Assembly (NCBI GenBank): GCA_031291115.1
Contig: JARLJQ010000009.1
Location: 1-52,513, forward strand
Reading direction: 5' to 3'
From: Legionella sp.
GTDB taxonomy: Bacteria; Pseudomonadota; Gammaproteobacteria; Legionellales; Legionellaceae
Length of the DNA: 52,513 bases
Both the position numbers and the translations under genes were made by a program. The notes below the pieces were generated by a model. The model saw nothing but the letters and a program-made list of their open reading frames with translations. It had not been told where the DNA came from and did no database searches. Within the stretch, counting starts at the first letter, position 1, and every line of letters starts with the position of its first letter. Positions 16,512-25,100 of the stretch are shown in pieces.

Positions 16512-17966
16512 ATGAAATTCATCATTACACCCTTCGTATTCCTCTATTTTTCCGCATGTTCTGCAATGGAAGTACCCATTTATGATTTTCCTGTTACCTA
16601 TTCTCAAAATGCAAATGACTATTTATCTCCAGAGGGAGAGGACTACAGTAAAACTTTATTAAGCCCTGAATATCAAAACTTACAGTTAAAGCAATTTTAT
16701 AATCATTATTACTCTAGTGATGCTCAAGGATTGTCACCTTGGAGCAGGCAAATGGTAGCGTCAGCCTTACCGTTGATGAAAATAGTTGCGCCCGAAATAT
16801 TAGAAGATTTTAATAATCAAAACAAATCGAATGAAAACAAACATTATGCGGAGAATTTCAAGGAGCACGACCAAACCTGGTGGAGCAGAATAAGAGATAA
16901 CATGGATTTATCTGTGCTCGCCTCGAGTGAGTTCAAGGAGGAAAATAGAGCCATTTCAGTTGCAAATACCCATGCACGTGCGTTGCCGGATAGTGCACCT
17001 GATTTTTTTCATGCAAGCGTTCCTGGCCAAGGTTTTCCTTTCGATAATTTGCAAGAATCAGCAATTTGGGCAGGCACTCCACTCTATGTCTTTAGTATGT
17101 CAAAGGACAAAGCATGGTCATTAGTCTTAACGCCCGATGGTTATTTTGCCTGGGTTAAAAGTAATGATATTGCCTATGTTTCATCTGGGTTCATTAACCA
17201 GTGGCAAACAGCAGCACAACATAGCCTTATTGCAGTCACTCAAACAGAAGCAAGCATAGTCGATGAGCAACAACAATTCCAATTCAGCGCCTATATTGGA
17301 GCTGTATTTCCAATGATTGAGCGCAATAGCCAGCAAACCTCCATCTTAATACCCGTTAAAAATAGCCATAATCAAGCCATGATAAAAACGGGCATTATCA
17401 ATACAACCGCGTCAAATATAATGCCTTTAACAGCCTCACCCAAAAACTTGGTCAAAATCATTAACCAATTAAAAAATCGGCCTTATGGCTGGGGGGGAGC
17501 ATTCTTCTTTAATGATTGCTCTCAAGAGATGAAAAGTATATTCACACCATTTGGTATTTGGCTCCCCAGAAATTCGGCTCAACAAGCACGGCTAAGTTCA
17601 ACGCTGGACTTATCAAAAAATAATGTTGATGAACGCATAGGCTTGTTAAAAGAAAAAGGCCATCCATTAATGACTATTATCTATATCGGTGGCCATGTAA
17701 TGTTGTATGTTGGCAATAAAGATAGTGGCACTATTACTTATCAAAATGTATGGGGAATGTCTCCTGAAAGCCGTGATAAACGCTATGTCATTGGCCAATC
17801 ACTATTTTTCCCTCTTCTTAAGAATTATCCAGAAAATCCAGATGTTAGCTCACTTGCGGGTAAAGCTAATTTTAAGCTTGTTTATCTCGATGAACTTAAT
17901 TTAAGAACAGATTCTCCTCGCAGTTTTGCGAATAGGTTTTTAGTACAGCGTAACATCCAAAATTAA
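16512..17966 (+). CDS. SH3-domain NlpC/P60 (C40) peptidoglycan hydrolase, probable lipoprotein
   Basis: Secreted D,L-endopeptidase that should cleave gamma-D-Glu-diaminopimelate bonds of wall peptides. I start at ATG 16512 because it places a signal peptide (MKFIITPFVFLYFSACSA) directly at the N-terminus; the FSAC motif resembles a lipobox. Upstream in-frame starts (GTG 16464, ATG 16479) would add 16 or 11 polar residues. After an N-terminal region come SH3-like segments (GTPLYVFSMSKDKAWSLVL; DGYFAWVKSNDIAYV). The NlpC/P60 domain has RPYGWGGAFFFNDCS with the catalytic Cys at residue 336 and GGHVMLYVG with the catalytic His at 395, counted from this start. The 484-residue length fits SH3b1-SH3b2-NlpC proteins. 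A run of seven G at 17491-17497 lies in the active-site region. It is expressed divergently from the L,D-transpeptidase. Confidence 0.85.
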   Translation: MKFIITPFVFLYFSACSAMEVPIYDFPVTYSQNANDYLSPEGEDYSKTLLSPEYQNLQLKQFYNHYYSSDAQGLSPWSRQMVASALPLMKIVAPEILEDFNNQNKSNENKHYAENFKEHDQTWWSRIRDNMDLSVLASSEFKEENRAISVANTHARALPDSAPDFFHASVPGQGFPFDNLQESAIWAGTPLYVFSMSKDKAWSLVLTPDGYFAWVKSNDIAYVSSGFINQWQTAAQHSLIAVTQTEASIVDEQQQFQFSAYIGAVFPMIERNSQQTSILIPVKNSHNQAMIKTGIINTTASNIMPLTASPKNLVKIINQLKNRPYGWGGAFFFNDCSQEMKSIFTPFGIWLPRNSAQQARLSSTLDLSKNNVDERIGLLKEKGHPLMTIIYIGGHVMLYVGNKDSGTITYQNVWGMSPESRDKRYVIGQSLFFPLLKNYPENPDVSSLAGKANFKLVYLDELNLRTDSPRSFANRFLVQRNIQN

Positions 17967-17999
17967 TCATACTTTCTTTTTTATCATAAGGATAAATCA

Positions 18000-18725
18000 A
18001 TGCCAAAAGACGATAAATCATCATTGACCGAAAAACAGCAGAAATCATTTATCGAACGGCCTTTAACCTGTGGATTTGCACCTTATGCACTCACGGGTGA
18101 ACAATTAATGATGATCCCTCTCATGCCTGATCATCGATATAAGCTTCACGAGGAGATTTTCAGCCAACCGCAAGTCATGCACTATTTTGGTACAGGTAAA
18201 AATTTTACTTTTGATGAATATACTTCAATACACCTAGACCGTGCGAAGCAAAATCTGACACTTCAGTATGATCAGTACACAGGCCGTTTATCTCGGTTTA
18301 CTTGGACGATAATTACCCATGACGGTATAACAGGCAGACTTAATATTTTTCCAACAGAAGGACGAACAGAATTAGCATTTTGTATCTCTCCAACACAACA
18401 AGGTAGAGCTTTAGCTCGTCGTGCTAGTGAATTAGTTATCGAGTATATGGGCGAGGAAAGTTCTTTTATTGCAACAGCGCATCCCCTAAACAAAGCTTCC
18501 TCGAAAACGCTTGAGCAAGTACATTATCCTGATGGGAAATTCGTTTTTTTTAGAGATCCACAACGGCAAAATGTTCCCAATAAATATGGCGCAAACCAAC
18601 CTCGAGACTATTTCTTATCCCAAAGAGAAAACAAATTTTCATTTTTCAGTTTTTCCCGCGGACATGTACATATAGATCTATCTAAAGAATTGGAGCACGA
18701 AGAACATACCATAAAATGCATGTGA
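18000..18725 (+). CDS. GNAT-family N-acetyltransferase-like protein
   Basis: 241 residues with a RimJ/RimL-like GNAT core. The segment TWTIITHDGITGRLNIFP supplies beta strands, and AFCISPTQQGRALARRASEL corresponds to the acetyl-CoA pyrophosphate loop (Q-x-x-G-x-A form) and following helix, with a HPLNKASSKTLEQ segment as motif B. The N-terminal 60 residues and the C-terminal 60 (FFSFSRGHVHIDLSKELEHEEH) lie outside the usual domain; the tail is Glu-rich as in some Dot/Icm substrates. It starts 33 bases after the NlpC/P60 gene and may be cotranscribed. Acceptor substrate unknown. No signal peptide. Confidence 0.65.
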   Translation: MPKDDKSSLTEKQQKSFIERPLTCGFAPYALTGEQLMMIPLMPDHRYKLHEEIFSQPQVMHYFGTGKNFTFDEYTSIHLDRAKQNLTLQYDQYTGRLSRFTWTIITHDGITGRLNIFPTEGRTELAFCISPTQQGRALARRASELVIEYMGEESSFIATAHPLNKASSKTLEQVHYPDGKFVFFRDPQRQNVPNKYGANQPRDYFLSQRENKFSFFSFSRGHVHIDLSKELEHEEHTIKCM

Positions 18726-18882
18726 AATAGGTAGACGATTCCTTATAGTATAATGCTCGGTACTTCGGCTATTCATTAGCAGGATGCCGAGAGAGCTCGG
18801 GGTATATCTGCGGTATAGGGTATAAAGAAAAAACAATTAAGAACAAATATACACGCCTTAAAGGGCATAAGCTCAAGAAGCA

Positions 18883-19143
18883 TCATTTCCTTAAAAACTC
18901 CAAATGAGCTTTTATTATCGGCCACTCACTCATAATAATGCTGTAAACATAAGTGTCACGCAGCGTCCCATTGGGCATGATCATATGATTTCGTAATACT
19001 CCATCAAACTTAGCACCAAGTCGCTCAATGCCTTTCCGACTTTGATAATTAAGTGCGTGCGTTCGAAATTCAACAGCTATGCAGTCCATAGATTCAAAAG
19101 CATATGAGAGCAATAATAATTTACATTCTGTATTGATCTTCAT
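18883..19143 (-). pseudogene. Truncated GNAT acetyltransferase (C-terminal half only)
   Basis: The 86 codons read INTECKLLLLSYAFESMDCI, then VEFRTHALNYQSRKGIERLG and further residues to a normal C-terminus (MSEWPIIKAHLEFLRK). This is the second half of a RimJ-type GNAT protein: the ALNYQSRKGIERLGA segment is the conserved family motif after the acetyl-CoA site. The first ~100 residues with the acetyl-CoA loop are missing, and a stop codon directly precedes the ATG. It is most likely a 5'-deleted, non-functional gene. Bases 18726-18882 hold no gene; a weak CTCGG/CCGAG inverted repeat is present. Confidence 0.7.
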
Positions 19144-19164
19144 TTATTAGTTAAACTGGACAAC

Positions 19165-19278
19165 ATGTCTTGCGATAATAGCTGCGGCAACTGTAAAAAG
19201 AACTGCGGCAATCACAACAGGACCAAATGCAGCAACTATTCCCTATATCTTCTACACATATCCGCCGCCACCTCATAA
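19165..19278 (+). CDS. Possible Cys-rich micro-protein
   Basis: A 37-codon frame begins MSCDNSCGNCKKNCGNHNRT and has a fifth Cys at residue 22. Five Cys plus a His in 22 residues with regular C-x3-C-x2-C-x3-C spacing resembles small metal-binding peptides. The ribosome-binding site is weak (CTGGA), and the frame lies where the 5' half of the truncated GNAT gene should be, so chance composition is a serious alternative. Confidence 0.25.
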   Translation: MSCDNSCGNCKKNCGNHNRTKCSNYSLYLLHISAATS

Positions 19279-19303
19279 CTAATGAGGTTAGCCATAAGCA
19301 TGC

Positions 19304-19381
19304 CGTCTTTGCGAACGCAGTGAAGCAATCCAGGGTACTGTGCTCCGAACCCTGGATTGCTTCGCGATGCTCGCAAAGACG
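19304..19381. repeat. 33-bp imperfect inverted repeat (palindromic intergenic element)
   Basis: CGTCTTTGCGAACGCAGTGA... (19304-19336) pairs with 19349-19381 around a 12-base loop, 29 of 33 positions complementary. Its TTTGCGA...GAAGCAATCC core is a widespread bacterial palindromic repeat type, distinct from the CCCGGG REP family. It could end transcription from either side. Confidence 0.75.
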
Positions 19382-19491
19382 AAAACAAGTTGAATGGCGT
19401 CTTTTAGATTTTCCTCTTTGATACTGGGCTCCTAGAAGAGTGTACCTAACAAAATGTGAGAGACTTTAAAATATCTGTATCTGCTTGAGGG

Positions 19492-19525
19492 TTCCCGGGT
19501 TACACTTTGTTTCACCCGAGCTACG
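19492..19525 (-). repeat. REP palindrome copy upstream of the HAD gene
   Basis: TTCCCGGGTTACACTTTGTT then TCACCCGAGCTACG, the same family and orientation as the copy at 4671-4704, with one arm mismatch (CCCGAG). It lies just before the HAD phosphatase start, so the true gene start must be after it. Confidence 0.75.
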
Positions 19526-19557
19526 ATACTTTTATCGTATCACTTATAGGTCACATG

Positions 19558-20235
19558 ATGGCGACGTATATTTTTGATTTTGATGGGACCATAGCCGATA
19601 GTTTTTCGCTGGTATGCGATATTATAATAAAACAAGCCAAGTACCTTGGATGTACGCAACTCACATCTACTGACCTCCTGCAGTTGAAGGAAATGCACGC
19701 TCATGAAGTGCTCAAATATCTTTGCGTGCCCTTTTGGAAAATACCTTCATTTGTGAAAAAACTGCGGAATATTGGACACGAGCGAATAGATGAAATTAAA
19801 ATTTTTCCTGAATGGCCAATGATTTTGAAGCAACTCAACGAGAAGCAACATAGGGTTGGGTTAGTTAGTAGTAACTCACTTAAAACAGTTGAGTTCATAT
19901 TAAAAAAACATGATCTGTATGAGTACTTTGACTTTATTTTTTGTGACAAATCCTTGTTTGGGAAAAAACGCTGCTTAAAGAAACTAATTCATCAACAAAA
20001 CCTGGACCGTTCGCAGACTTACTACATCGGCGATGAAGTCAGAGATATCGAAGCTGCTCAGGCAAATAAAATACATGCCATTGCCGTCTCTTGGGGATTT
20101 AACTCGGTCACCCGACTCAAACAAGCTAAGCCCGAGCATCTCCTCATGAGTCTCGCTCAATTAAACGATTACCTCTTTACTATCAACTCAAAATCATCAT
20201 CACCAGGATGGTCAAAATTAATATCTAATGTATAA
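19558..20235 (+). CDS. HAD-superfamily phosphatase (phosphoglycolate phosphatase-like)
   Basis: Cytosolic Mg-dependent phosphohydrolase of 225 residues. Motif I is DFDGT with the nucleophile Asp near the N-terminus (YIFDFDGTIADS), motif II is SSNS, a Lys follows in the cap-return region (KKRCLKK), and motif IV is IGDEVRDIEAA. The four-helix cap fits the Gph/PGP type. I chose ATG 19558 because ATAGG lies 7 bases before it; ATG 19555 is equally in frame. The longer open frame from 19507 runs through a REP palindrome and is unlikely to be translated. The ankyrin gene follows after 32 bases and may be cotranscribed. The substrate cannot be assigned. Confidence 0.8.
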   Translation: MATYIFDFDGTIADSFSLVCDIIIKQAKYLGCTQLTSTDLLQLKEMHAHEVLKYLCVPFWKIPSFVKKLRNIGHERIDEIKIFPEWPMILKQLNEKQHRVGLVSSNSLKTVEFILKKHDLYEYFDFIFCDKSLFGKKRCLKKLIHQQNLDRSQTYYIGDEVRDIEAAQANKIHAIAVSWGFNSVTRLKQAKPEHLLMSLAQLNDYLFTINSKSSSPGWSKLISNV

Positions 20236-20267
20236 TTAAATTACTGGTCGTGAATGGAATTTTAATT

Positions 20268-23200
20268 ATGAGTGTGTCGATTTCTGAACAAAAGCTTTCA
20301 TTTGTTAATGAAACGATAGTGAAGCTACGTCAACAGCTCAATAAATCTAACCCCAAAAATACACTGCAATCGCTAGAACAATTTGAAAATCAATTAACAC
20401 TCAATGAAATTGAAGCCTGTCTTACTGATTCAAAACCTGAAGAACTTCATCTTAAATTAACGCATCTTTTATCAGAACGCTGGGAACGAACTCGTAATAC
20501 CAACATGTGCTACACACAGCAACCAAACAATCTTGTGAACCAATTATGCTTGGCAATTGCAAAAACTATCGCTCCTCCAGCAACAAACGAAGAAGAAATC
20601 GCAGCATTGGCACTCAATACGGGCCCCTATTGCCTTCTCATGCCCAGCCTTAAAAATACTGAAGATGTATACGGTGAAAATATACATAGCATTGGCCTAC
20701 ATGAATTTGTCTTGTCTGACAACGAATGCGTATTTATACCCTTGGCGCAATGTGTACATCAAGCCTCTATATCAGACGAAGGGCTATTGCGGCAGGTGGT
20801 GGCAATCGATGGGAACTATCCTAAATTAACGCCTAGTGAGATCGAACGTGTAACGCAGCATTCAAAACAAGCCAAAGAACTCTATGATGCGATAATCGCC
20901 CTCAATAAACAACGGCTTCTGGGCGATGATATAGGCGCCCAATTAAACCAATTAGCCAATGCCTTAAGGGGAGGTGGCTCCCATGGTACTGGTAGCGAAC
21001 TGAATGCGGGGGCTGCGGCAAATCTAGGTATTCTTAAATTTAGTGCGTATTGGGATGCCTTACCTCAACAAAAAAAATCAGCCATTCTTAGTGACACACC
21101 CGAACTGAAAGACATTTTGGGGCGACTCTTTAGACCCGATGATGTCAACTACAAAGAAACACGCTTTTGTGTTGAGCTACTCGCTGGGGACCTTGATCCC
21201 ATCATTGCGAAATACAATAACAAAGCCAGTATTCAAACACTTACAGAGCGTGTTTTAAAAAAAGAAACGGCGTTCAATACCGCACTACAAAACCCTCGTG
21301 TCCTTACTCTCACGCCAAAAAATACGCCCCCCAAACATATTCTTCATCTTATTTTTAAGCTGGATAAAAACAAACAACGCGCACTCTTTAAAAAACAGGG
21401 TTATGAAAATGCATTGCAGTATGCTCTAGGCCATGAGCCAGAGGCGCTAATAGAATTTGAATTAGATGAAGCATCCAAACAACAGGCACTGTCTGCGCGA
21501 TTTAAATCGCCTTATAATATGCCGGCCTTACTCGTTGCTGCACAGCAAGGAAAAATCGAAGCAATCGAGCTATTGCTCAGTTGGGGAGCGCCCATTGAAT
21601 CTCAAGATGCAAACCAAAGTACCGCCTTACATTGGGCTGCTAGCTATGGGCATGTCGACGCGGTACAGTATCTATTAGAACAGGGGGCGTCTATAAAAGC
21701 CGGAGGGCACAACAATACCACGCCGTTGAGTTTTGCCATTCTCAATGGACAAAGAGACATAGTTCAGTTATTACTCCAAAAAAATGCTCCTGTTAATCTA
21801 AGAGATAATTTAGGAGCAAACGCCCTCGACTTAGCAATAGAAAAACATCCTGAATTCATCGACCCCATCCTAATGCACATAGCAACATTGTCAGTAGAGC
21901 AGCAAGCTGAGTGTCTCTTGAATGCGCCCAAGGGCCCCTATCCCAATGTATTATTCTATGCAGCCGCGAATAAACCTTCTTTATTTGATGCACTCGTAGA
22001 CAAGGTATTGGAACAACCTTCCCCAGAATTGAAACGCGCTGTTTTTACTGCATCAAATGAACAAGGATGGACCCCATTAATCCTGGCCGCACAAATAGGA
22101 GCAGGCAAAAGTGTTCGAAAACTAGTTGAATCAGGCATCAATTGTGACGCTCCTGATTTAAACAACAGTACCGCATTACATTGGGCGGCCCAAAAAGGTC
22201 AGGTCGACACAGTACGCTATTTATTGGAAAAAGGCTTTTTGTTAGAGGCTCAAGGATATCAAACTAACACGCCGTTACATTGTGCCGTACTCTATGGGAA
22301 AAGAGCGGTAATAGAGTTATTACTCCAAAAAAATGCTCAGGTTAATTCCAGAAACATCCATGGAAAAAATGCCCTCGACATAGCAATAGCAAATCACCCA
22401 GGGCTAATTGAGCCTATTCTAATGCAGATAGCAACGTTACCCGTAGAGGAACAAGCTGAATGTCTATTGAATGTGCCAAATGGCCCCTATCCCAATGTAT
22501 TATTCTATGCGGCCGCGAATAAACCTACTTTATTCGATGCGCTCGTAGACAAGGTTCTGGAACATCCTGATCCAGCATTCCATCGCCTTGTTTTTACTGC
22601 GGCAAATGAAAAGGGCGAGACTCCATTAATCCTGGCCGCACAATTAGGGATGCACAAGAGCATTAGTAAATTACTAAAATCAGGTATAAATATTGAGTCT
22701 CATGATTCAAACAACAACACAGCCTTACATTGGGCTGCCAACAATGGGCATGCCGACTCTGTAAATTGTTTGTTAGAAAATGGGGCCTCGCTAGAGACTA
22801 AAGGGGTTGACAATAACAGCGCACTAAATTTTGCAGTGATGCATGGAAAAAGTACCGTAATGGAATTATTACTCAAAAAAAATGCTCCGGTTAATACCAG
22901 AAGTAGTCATTCGGGAAAGAACGCTTTGGACTTCGCAATAGTACACCATCCTGAACTCATCGAGCCCATTATCAAGCACATTGCTACATTACCAGAAACG
23001 GAACAAACAGCGTGCCTGCTTAAGGTATCCGGCGGTCTTTATTCAAATGCTTTACTCTATTGTGCAATAGAAAAGCCAAATCTTTTAAATGACCTCTTAT
23101 TATTGAACCCTGCTATCAGCGCCAAAAACGACTTACAAAGTAGAGCAAGCCTCTTAACGACAATGCAGCATTGTGATGAGCATCTCCAAAGGATCGGCGC

Positions 23201-23573
23201 ACACTATCAAAAGATGAAAGAAAAATCACATAACAATCCAAAGTATACCGCCGCAGTTACTGCTGCCGAAACACTATTAAGAACCTGTGCCCAAGCAAAA
23301 ATCACACTTTTTGAAAGTGATGGGGATACCAAGCCAAAAATTCTCGCATTTCAAAAAATCTGCAAAGACGCGGTTGATACGGCCAAACCTGTTCTAGAAA
23401 AACACCGGGAATGGGGTAAGATGCTCGGAGAATTTCTATTAGCCCTCATTACACTTCCAGTTTCTCTGCCTTTGTATGCCATAGGATTTTTTTCCGTAAA
23501 AACCAAATCAGCACAACTCTTAGATAAATTAGAAAAAGGGCTGGATAACCCAGCGTCTCCTCGTACTTCTTAA
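20268..23573 (+). CDS. Ankyrin-repeat protein with three tandem 183-residue modules, probable effector
   Basis: 1101 residues from ATG 20268 (an in-frame GTG at 20250 is less likely). Residues 1-415 match nothing I know. From about 417 to 944 the protein is ankyrin repeats in a larger tandem: each module has ankyrin units with the STALHWAA and IELLLQKNAPVN signatures and then a conserved non-ankyrin stretch (QAECLLN...GPYPNVLFYAA). The STALHWAA codons recur at 21627, 22176 and 22725, an exact 549-base period, showing recent module duplication. Residues 1051-1077 are hydrophobic (LGEFLLALITLPVSLPLYAIGFF) and may anchor the protein in a membrane; a short amphipathic tail follows. No signal peptide. 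Ankyrin proteins of this size in Legionella are often Dot/Icm substrates; partner and target are unknown. Confidence 0.8.
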   Translation: MSVSISEQKLSFVNETIVKLRQQLNKSNPKNTLQSLEQFENQLTLNEIEACLTDSKPEELHLKLTHLLSERWERTRNTNMCYTQQPNNLVNQLCLAIAKTIAPPATNEEEIAALALNTGPYCLLMPSLKNTEDVYGENIHSIGLHEFVLSDNECVFIPLAQCVHQASISDEGLLRQVVAIDGNYPKLTPSEIERVTQHSKQAKELYDAIIALNKQRLLGDDIGAQLNQLANALRGGGSHGTGSELNAGAAANLGILKFSAYWDALPQQKKSAILSDTPELKDILGRLFRPDDVNYKETRFCVELLAGDLDPIIAKYNNKASIQTLTERVLKKETAFNTALQNPRVLTLTPKNTPPKHILHLIFKLDKNKQRALFKKQGYENALQYALGHEPEALIEFELDEASKQQALSARFKSPYNMPALLVAAQQGKIEAIELLLSWGAPIESQDANQSTALHWAASYGHVDAVQYLLEQGASIKAGGHNNTTPLSFAILNGQRDIVQLLLQKNAPVNLRDNLGANALDLAIEKHPEFIDPILMHIATLSVEQQAECLLNAPKGPYPNVLFYAAANKPSLFDALVDKVLEQPSPELKRAVFTASNEQGWTPLILAAQIGAGKSVRKLVESGINCDAPDLNNSTALHWAAQKGQVDTVRYLLEKGFLLEAQGYQTNTPLHCAVLYGKRAVIELLLQKNAQVNSRNIHGKNALDIAIANHPGLIEPILMQIATLPVEEQAECLLNVPNGPYPNVLFYAAANKPTLFDALVDKVLEHPDPAFHRLVFTAANEKGETPLILAAQLGMHKSISKLLKSGINIESHDSNNNTALHWAANNGHADSVNCLLENGASLETKGVDNNSALNFAVMHGKSTVMELLLKKNAPVNTRSSHSGKNALDFAIVHHPELIEPIIKHIATLPETEQTACLLKVSGGLYSNALLYCAIEKPNLLNDLLLLNPAISAKNDLQSRASLLTTMQHCDEHLQRIGAHYQKMKEKSHNNPKYTAAVTAAETLLRTCAQAKITLFESDGDTKPKILAFQKICKDAVDTAKPVLEKHREWGKMLGEFLLALITLPVSLPLYAIGFFSVKTKSAQLLDKLEKGLDNPASPRTS
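21500..23120 (+). repeat. Three in-gene tandem repeats of 549 bp
   Basis: The TTACATTGGG landmark occurs at 21627, 22176 and 22725, each 549 bases apart, and long stretches on both sides are alike at DNA level (for example the CCCTATCCCAATGTATTATT block at 21938 and 22487). The third module is most diverged at its 3' end. The outer borders are approximate. Confidence 0.8.
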
Positions 23574-23596
23574 TACACGTTTTTACCTGAAGAACC

Positions 23597-23630
23597 GTGT
23601 AACCCGGGAACCATCCCCCGGATTACACCT
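23597..23630. repeat. Diverged REP-like palindrome between convergent genes
   Basis: GTGTAACCCGGGAACC followed by CCCCCGGATTACAC can pair (GTGTAA/TTACAC and CCGG cores). It sits 24 bases after the ankyrin gene and 34 before the end of the convergent outer-membrane protein gene, so it may serve as a shared terminator. Confidence 0.5.
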
Positions 23631-23663
23631 CGCTGAATAAGCGCAGGCTTAGAGAAAAATTAC

Positions 23664-24500
23664 TTATACATCAAAATCAATACCAACCGTGCCCATATTG
23701 TAATTCTGAGGCTTAATAGTCGCCAACCATGGACTAGTAGGAGCATGTCCTGCAGCCACTGTAGAGCCGAAGGTATAATTTGTTTGAGAAAGGTATAGAA
23801 ATCTGTATTCAGCAAAAACACTTGTATGAGCGCTTAAATCAAAACGCACCCCTATTTTAGGCTGCGCAGCAAAGGCAAGTGCTTTATCATTAGGATTAGA
23901 GTCGTAATGGTTCACTCCAAGCTCTGGGGGGCTAACTTGAATTGAGCGCGCATCAGAAATGGATTGTACAGCGACACCTAGACCAACACCCACATAAGGT
24001 TTAAACCGTCCAAATAATGAATTGTTAGCACCTAAGACCGCATTGGCCAAAAAAACGCCTGATTTTAAAGGATAAGTAACCAGAAAATCGTGCTCTGGAA
24101 GTCTTGTCGTATTATCACTGATGTCGTGTCCTTTTAATTCAGCTCCACCGATATAGTAGCCTTCCAGCTCTACAGCAGGCATAAGCTGCATTACACTGAT
24201 ATTATTCCATGCAAACCCAATATGACCGCCAACCATACCTACTGAACTGCTCTTTGCTGAACCAAAGGCATTAACTGCTAAAGGACCACCAACAGCTTCA
24301 GTAAAAAAGGCCGTTCCATATTGGCGAATATCGACACTACTCAGGGCACCACCACCACCAAAAACGCCGACATAAACCTTACCCGCATTAACGACTTCAG
24401 GCCCCATAGTTCCGCTATAAGCGCATGACACAGACAACGCTAATAAACATCCAGAAATCACTTTCCCCGGCATTTTTTTAACCATTTTATACATTTTCAT
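23664..24500 (-). CDS. Outer-membrane beta-barrel protein (opacity/OmpA-barrel-like)
   Basis: I place the start at ATG 24500 because AAGGGAGAG lies directly upstream; an in-frame start at 24536 would add 12 polar residues before the signal peptide. The 278-residue product has a signal peptide (VISGCLLALSVSCAYSG) and then alternating strands typical of 8-stranded barrels: KVYVGVFGGGGALSSV, VGMVGGHIGFAW, FKPYVGVGLGVAVQ, PKIGVRFDLSAHTSVFAEYRFLY, ending in GTVGIDFDV, an even-spaced aromatic/hydrophobic C-terminal strand as recognised by the BAM complex. It probably sits in the outer membrane. Legionella genomes carry many such paralogues; the role is unknown. Bases 24501-24723 hold an AT-rich divergent control region without a clear operator. 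Confidence 0.75.
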   Translation of the reverse strand: MKMYKMVKKMPGKVISGCLLALSVSCAYSGTMGPEVVNAGKVYVGVFGGGGALSSVDIRQYGTAFFTEAVGGPLAVNAFGSAKSSSVGMVGGHIGFAWNNISVMQLMPAVELEGYYIGGAELKGHDISDNTTRLPEHDFLVTYPLKSGVFLANAVLGANNSLFGRFKPYVGVGLGVAVQSISDARSIQVSPPELGVNHYDSNPNDKALAFAAQPKIGVRFDLSAHTSVFAEYRFLYLSQTNYTFGSTVAAGHAPTSPWLATIKPQNYNMGTVGIDFDV

Positions 24501-24723
24501 ACTCTCCCTTATGATTCTATCTAATTGAACTTTCAATTCATCCTTAAATTAAAGTGCATAAATAATTAAGAACATACCACTCTAACTCTTAATCTAAAAT
24601 TTTTCAAAGCCTTCTAATTTTTAGAAAATAAAATATGTTACAAAAAAATCGTCTCTTATTTGCATTTATTAGATTCGCTTCATACACTGATTAGTAGAAC
24701 TTTCTCATCAGACAGGAGTCACC

Positions 24724-25053
24724 ATGATAAAGCATTCAGTTAAAATCTTCAGCTGCATCACTTTTTCCCTCTTGTCGCTCCATGCATTTGCAGAGAATAC
24801 CATTACCGTCAATGTAAAAGCTGAAGCGGCGGAAGTAGTTGCTATTGGATACACTGTAGAAGGAAAAAATTCCGGACGAATAGGCTCATCCTACACAGGC
24901 AAAGGACCCAAAAATAAAGAATATATTTTTGGTTATAGAAAAGGCGCTATTTATGGGAAAAACGTCCGCTGCGGCACGCTGACTCTGAGTGAAAACAGTA
25001 CAGTAACTCTAGTACATCAGGATGGAGCTTGTCGTGTGGTTGTGGCTCACTAA
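24724..25053 (+). CDS. Small secreted protein, paralogue 1 of a tandem pair
   Basis: 109 residues with a clear signal peptide (about 23 residues, ending LSLHAFA) and a predicted all-beta mature domain of ~86 residues. It shares with its neighbour the pattern TGKGPxNxxYxFGxR, GKNVxCGxLTL and VTLVxxxGxCR. Two Cys (C83, C103) are conserved at identical spacing and could form a disulfide in the periplasm or outside the cell. CAGGAG lies 6-7 bases before the ATG. I do not recognise the family. A short hydrophobic C-terminus (RVVVAH) follows. Confidence 0.7.
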   Translation: MIKHSVKIFSCITFSLLSLHAFAENTITVNVKAEAAEVVAIGYTVEGKNSGRIGSSYTGKGPKNKEYIFGYRKGAIYGKNVRCGTLTLSENSTVTLVHQDGACRVVVAH

Positions 25054-25100
25054 TAAAGAGTACTTAACGATTCACCTACCGCTGACAGGAGTCAACCCGC

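Noticed and set aside
17491..17497. G7 run as a phase-variation switch in the NlpC/P60 gene
   Set aside because: Seven G is short for slippage-driven switching and the run encodes a conserved Gly-Trp-Gly-Gly stretch.
19507..19557. N-terminal extension of the HAD phosphatase
   Set aside because: It would translate a REP palindrome, and the HAD motif I normally stands at the very N-terminus.
21500..23120. CRISPR-like array
   Set aside because: The 549-bp periodic units are coding ankyrin modules; no short repeat-spacer array exists anywhere in the window.
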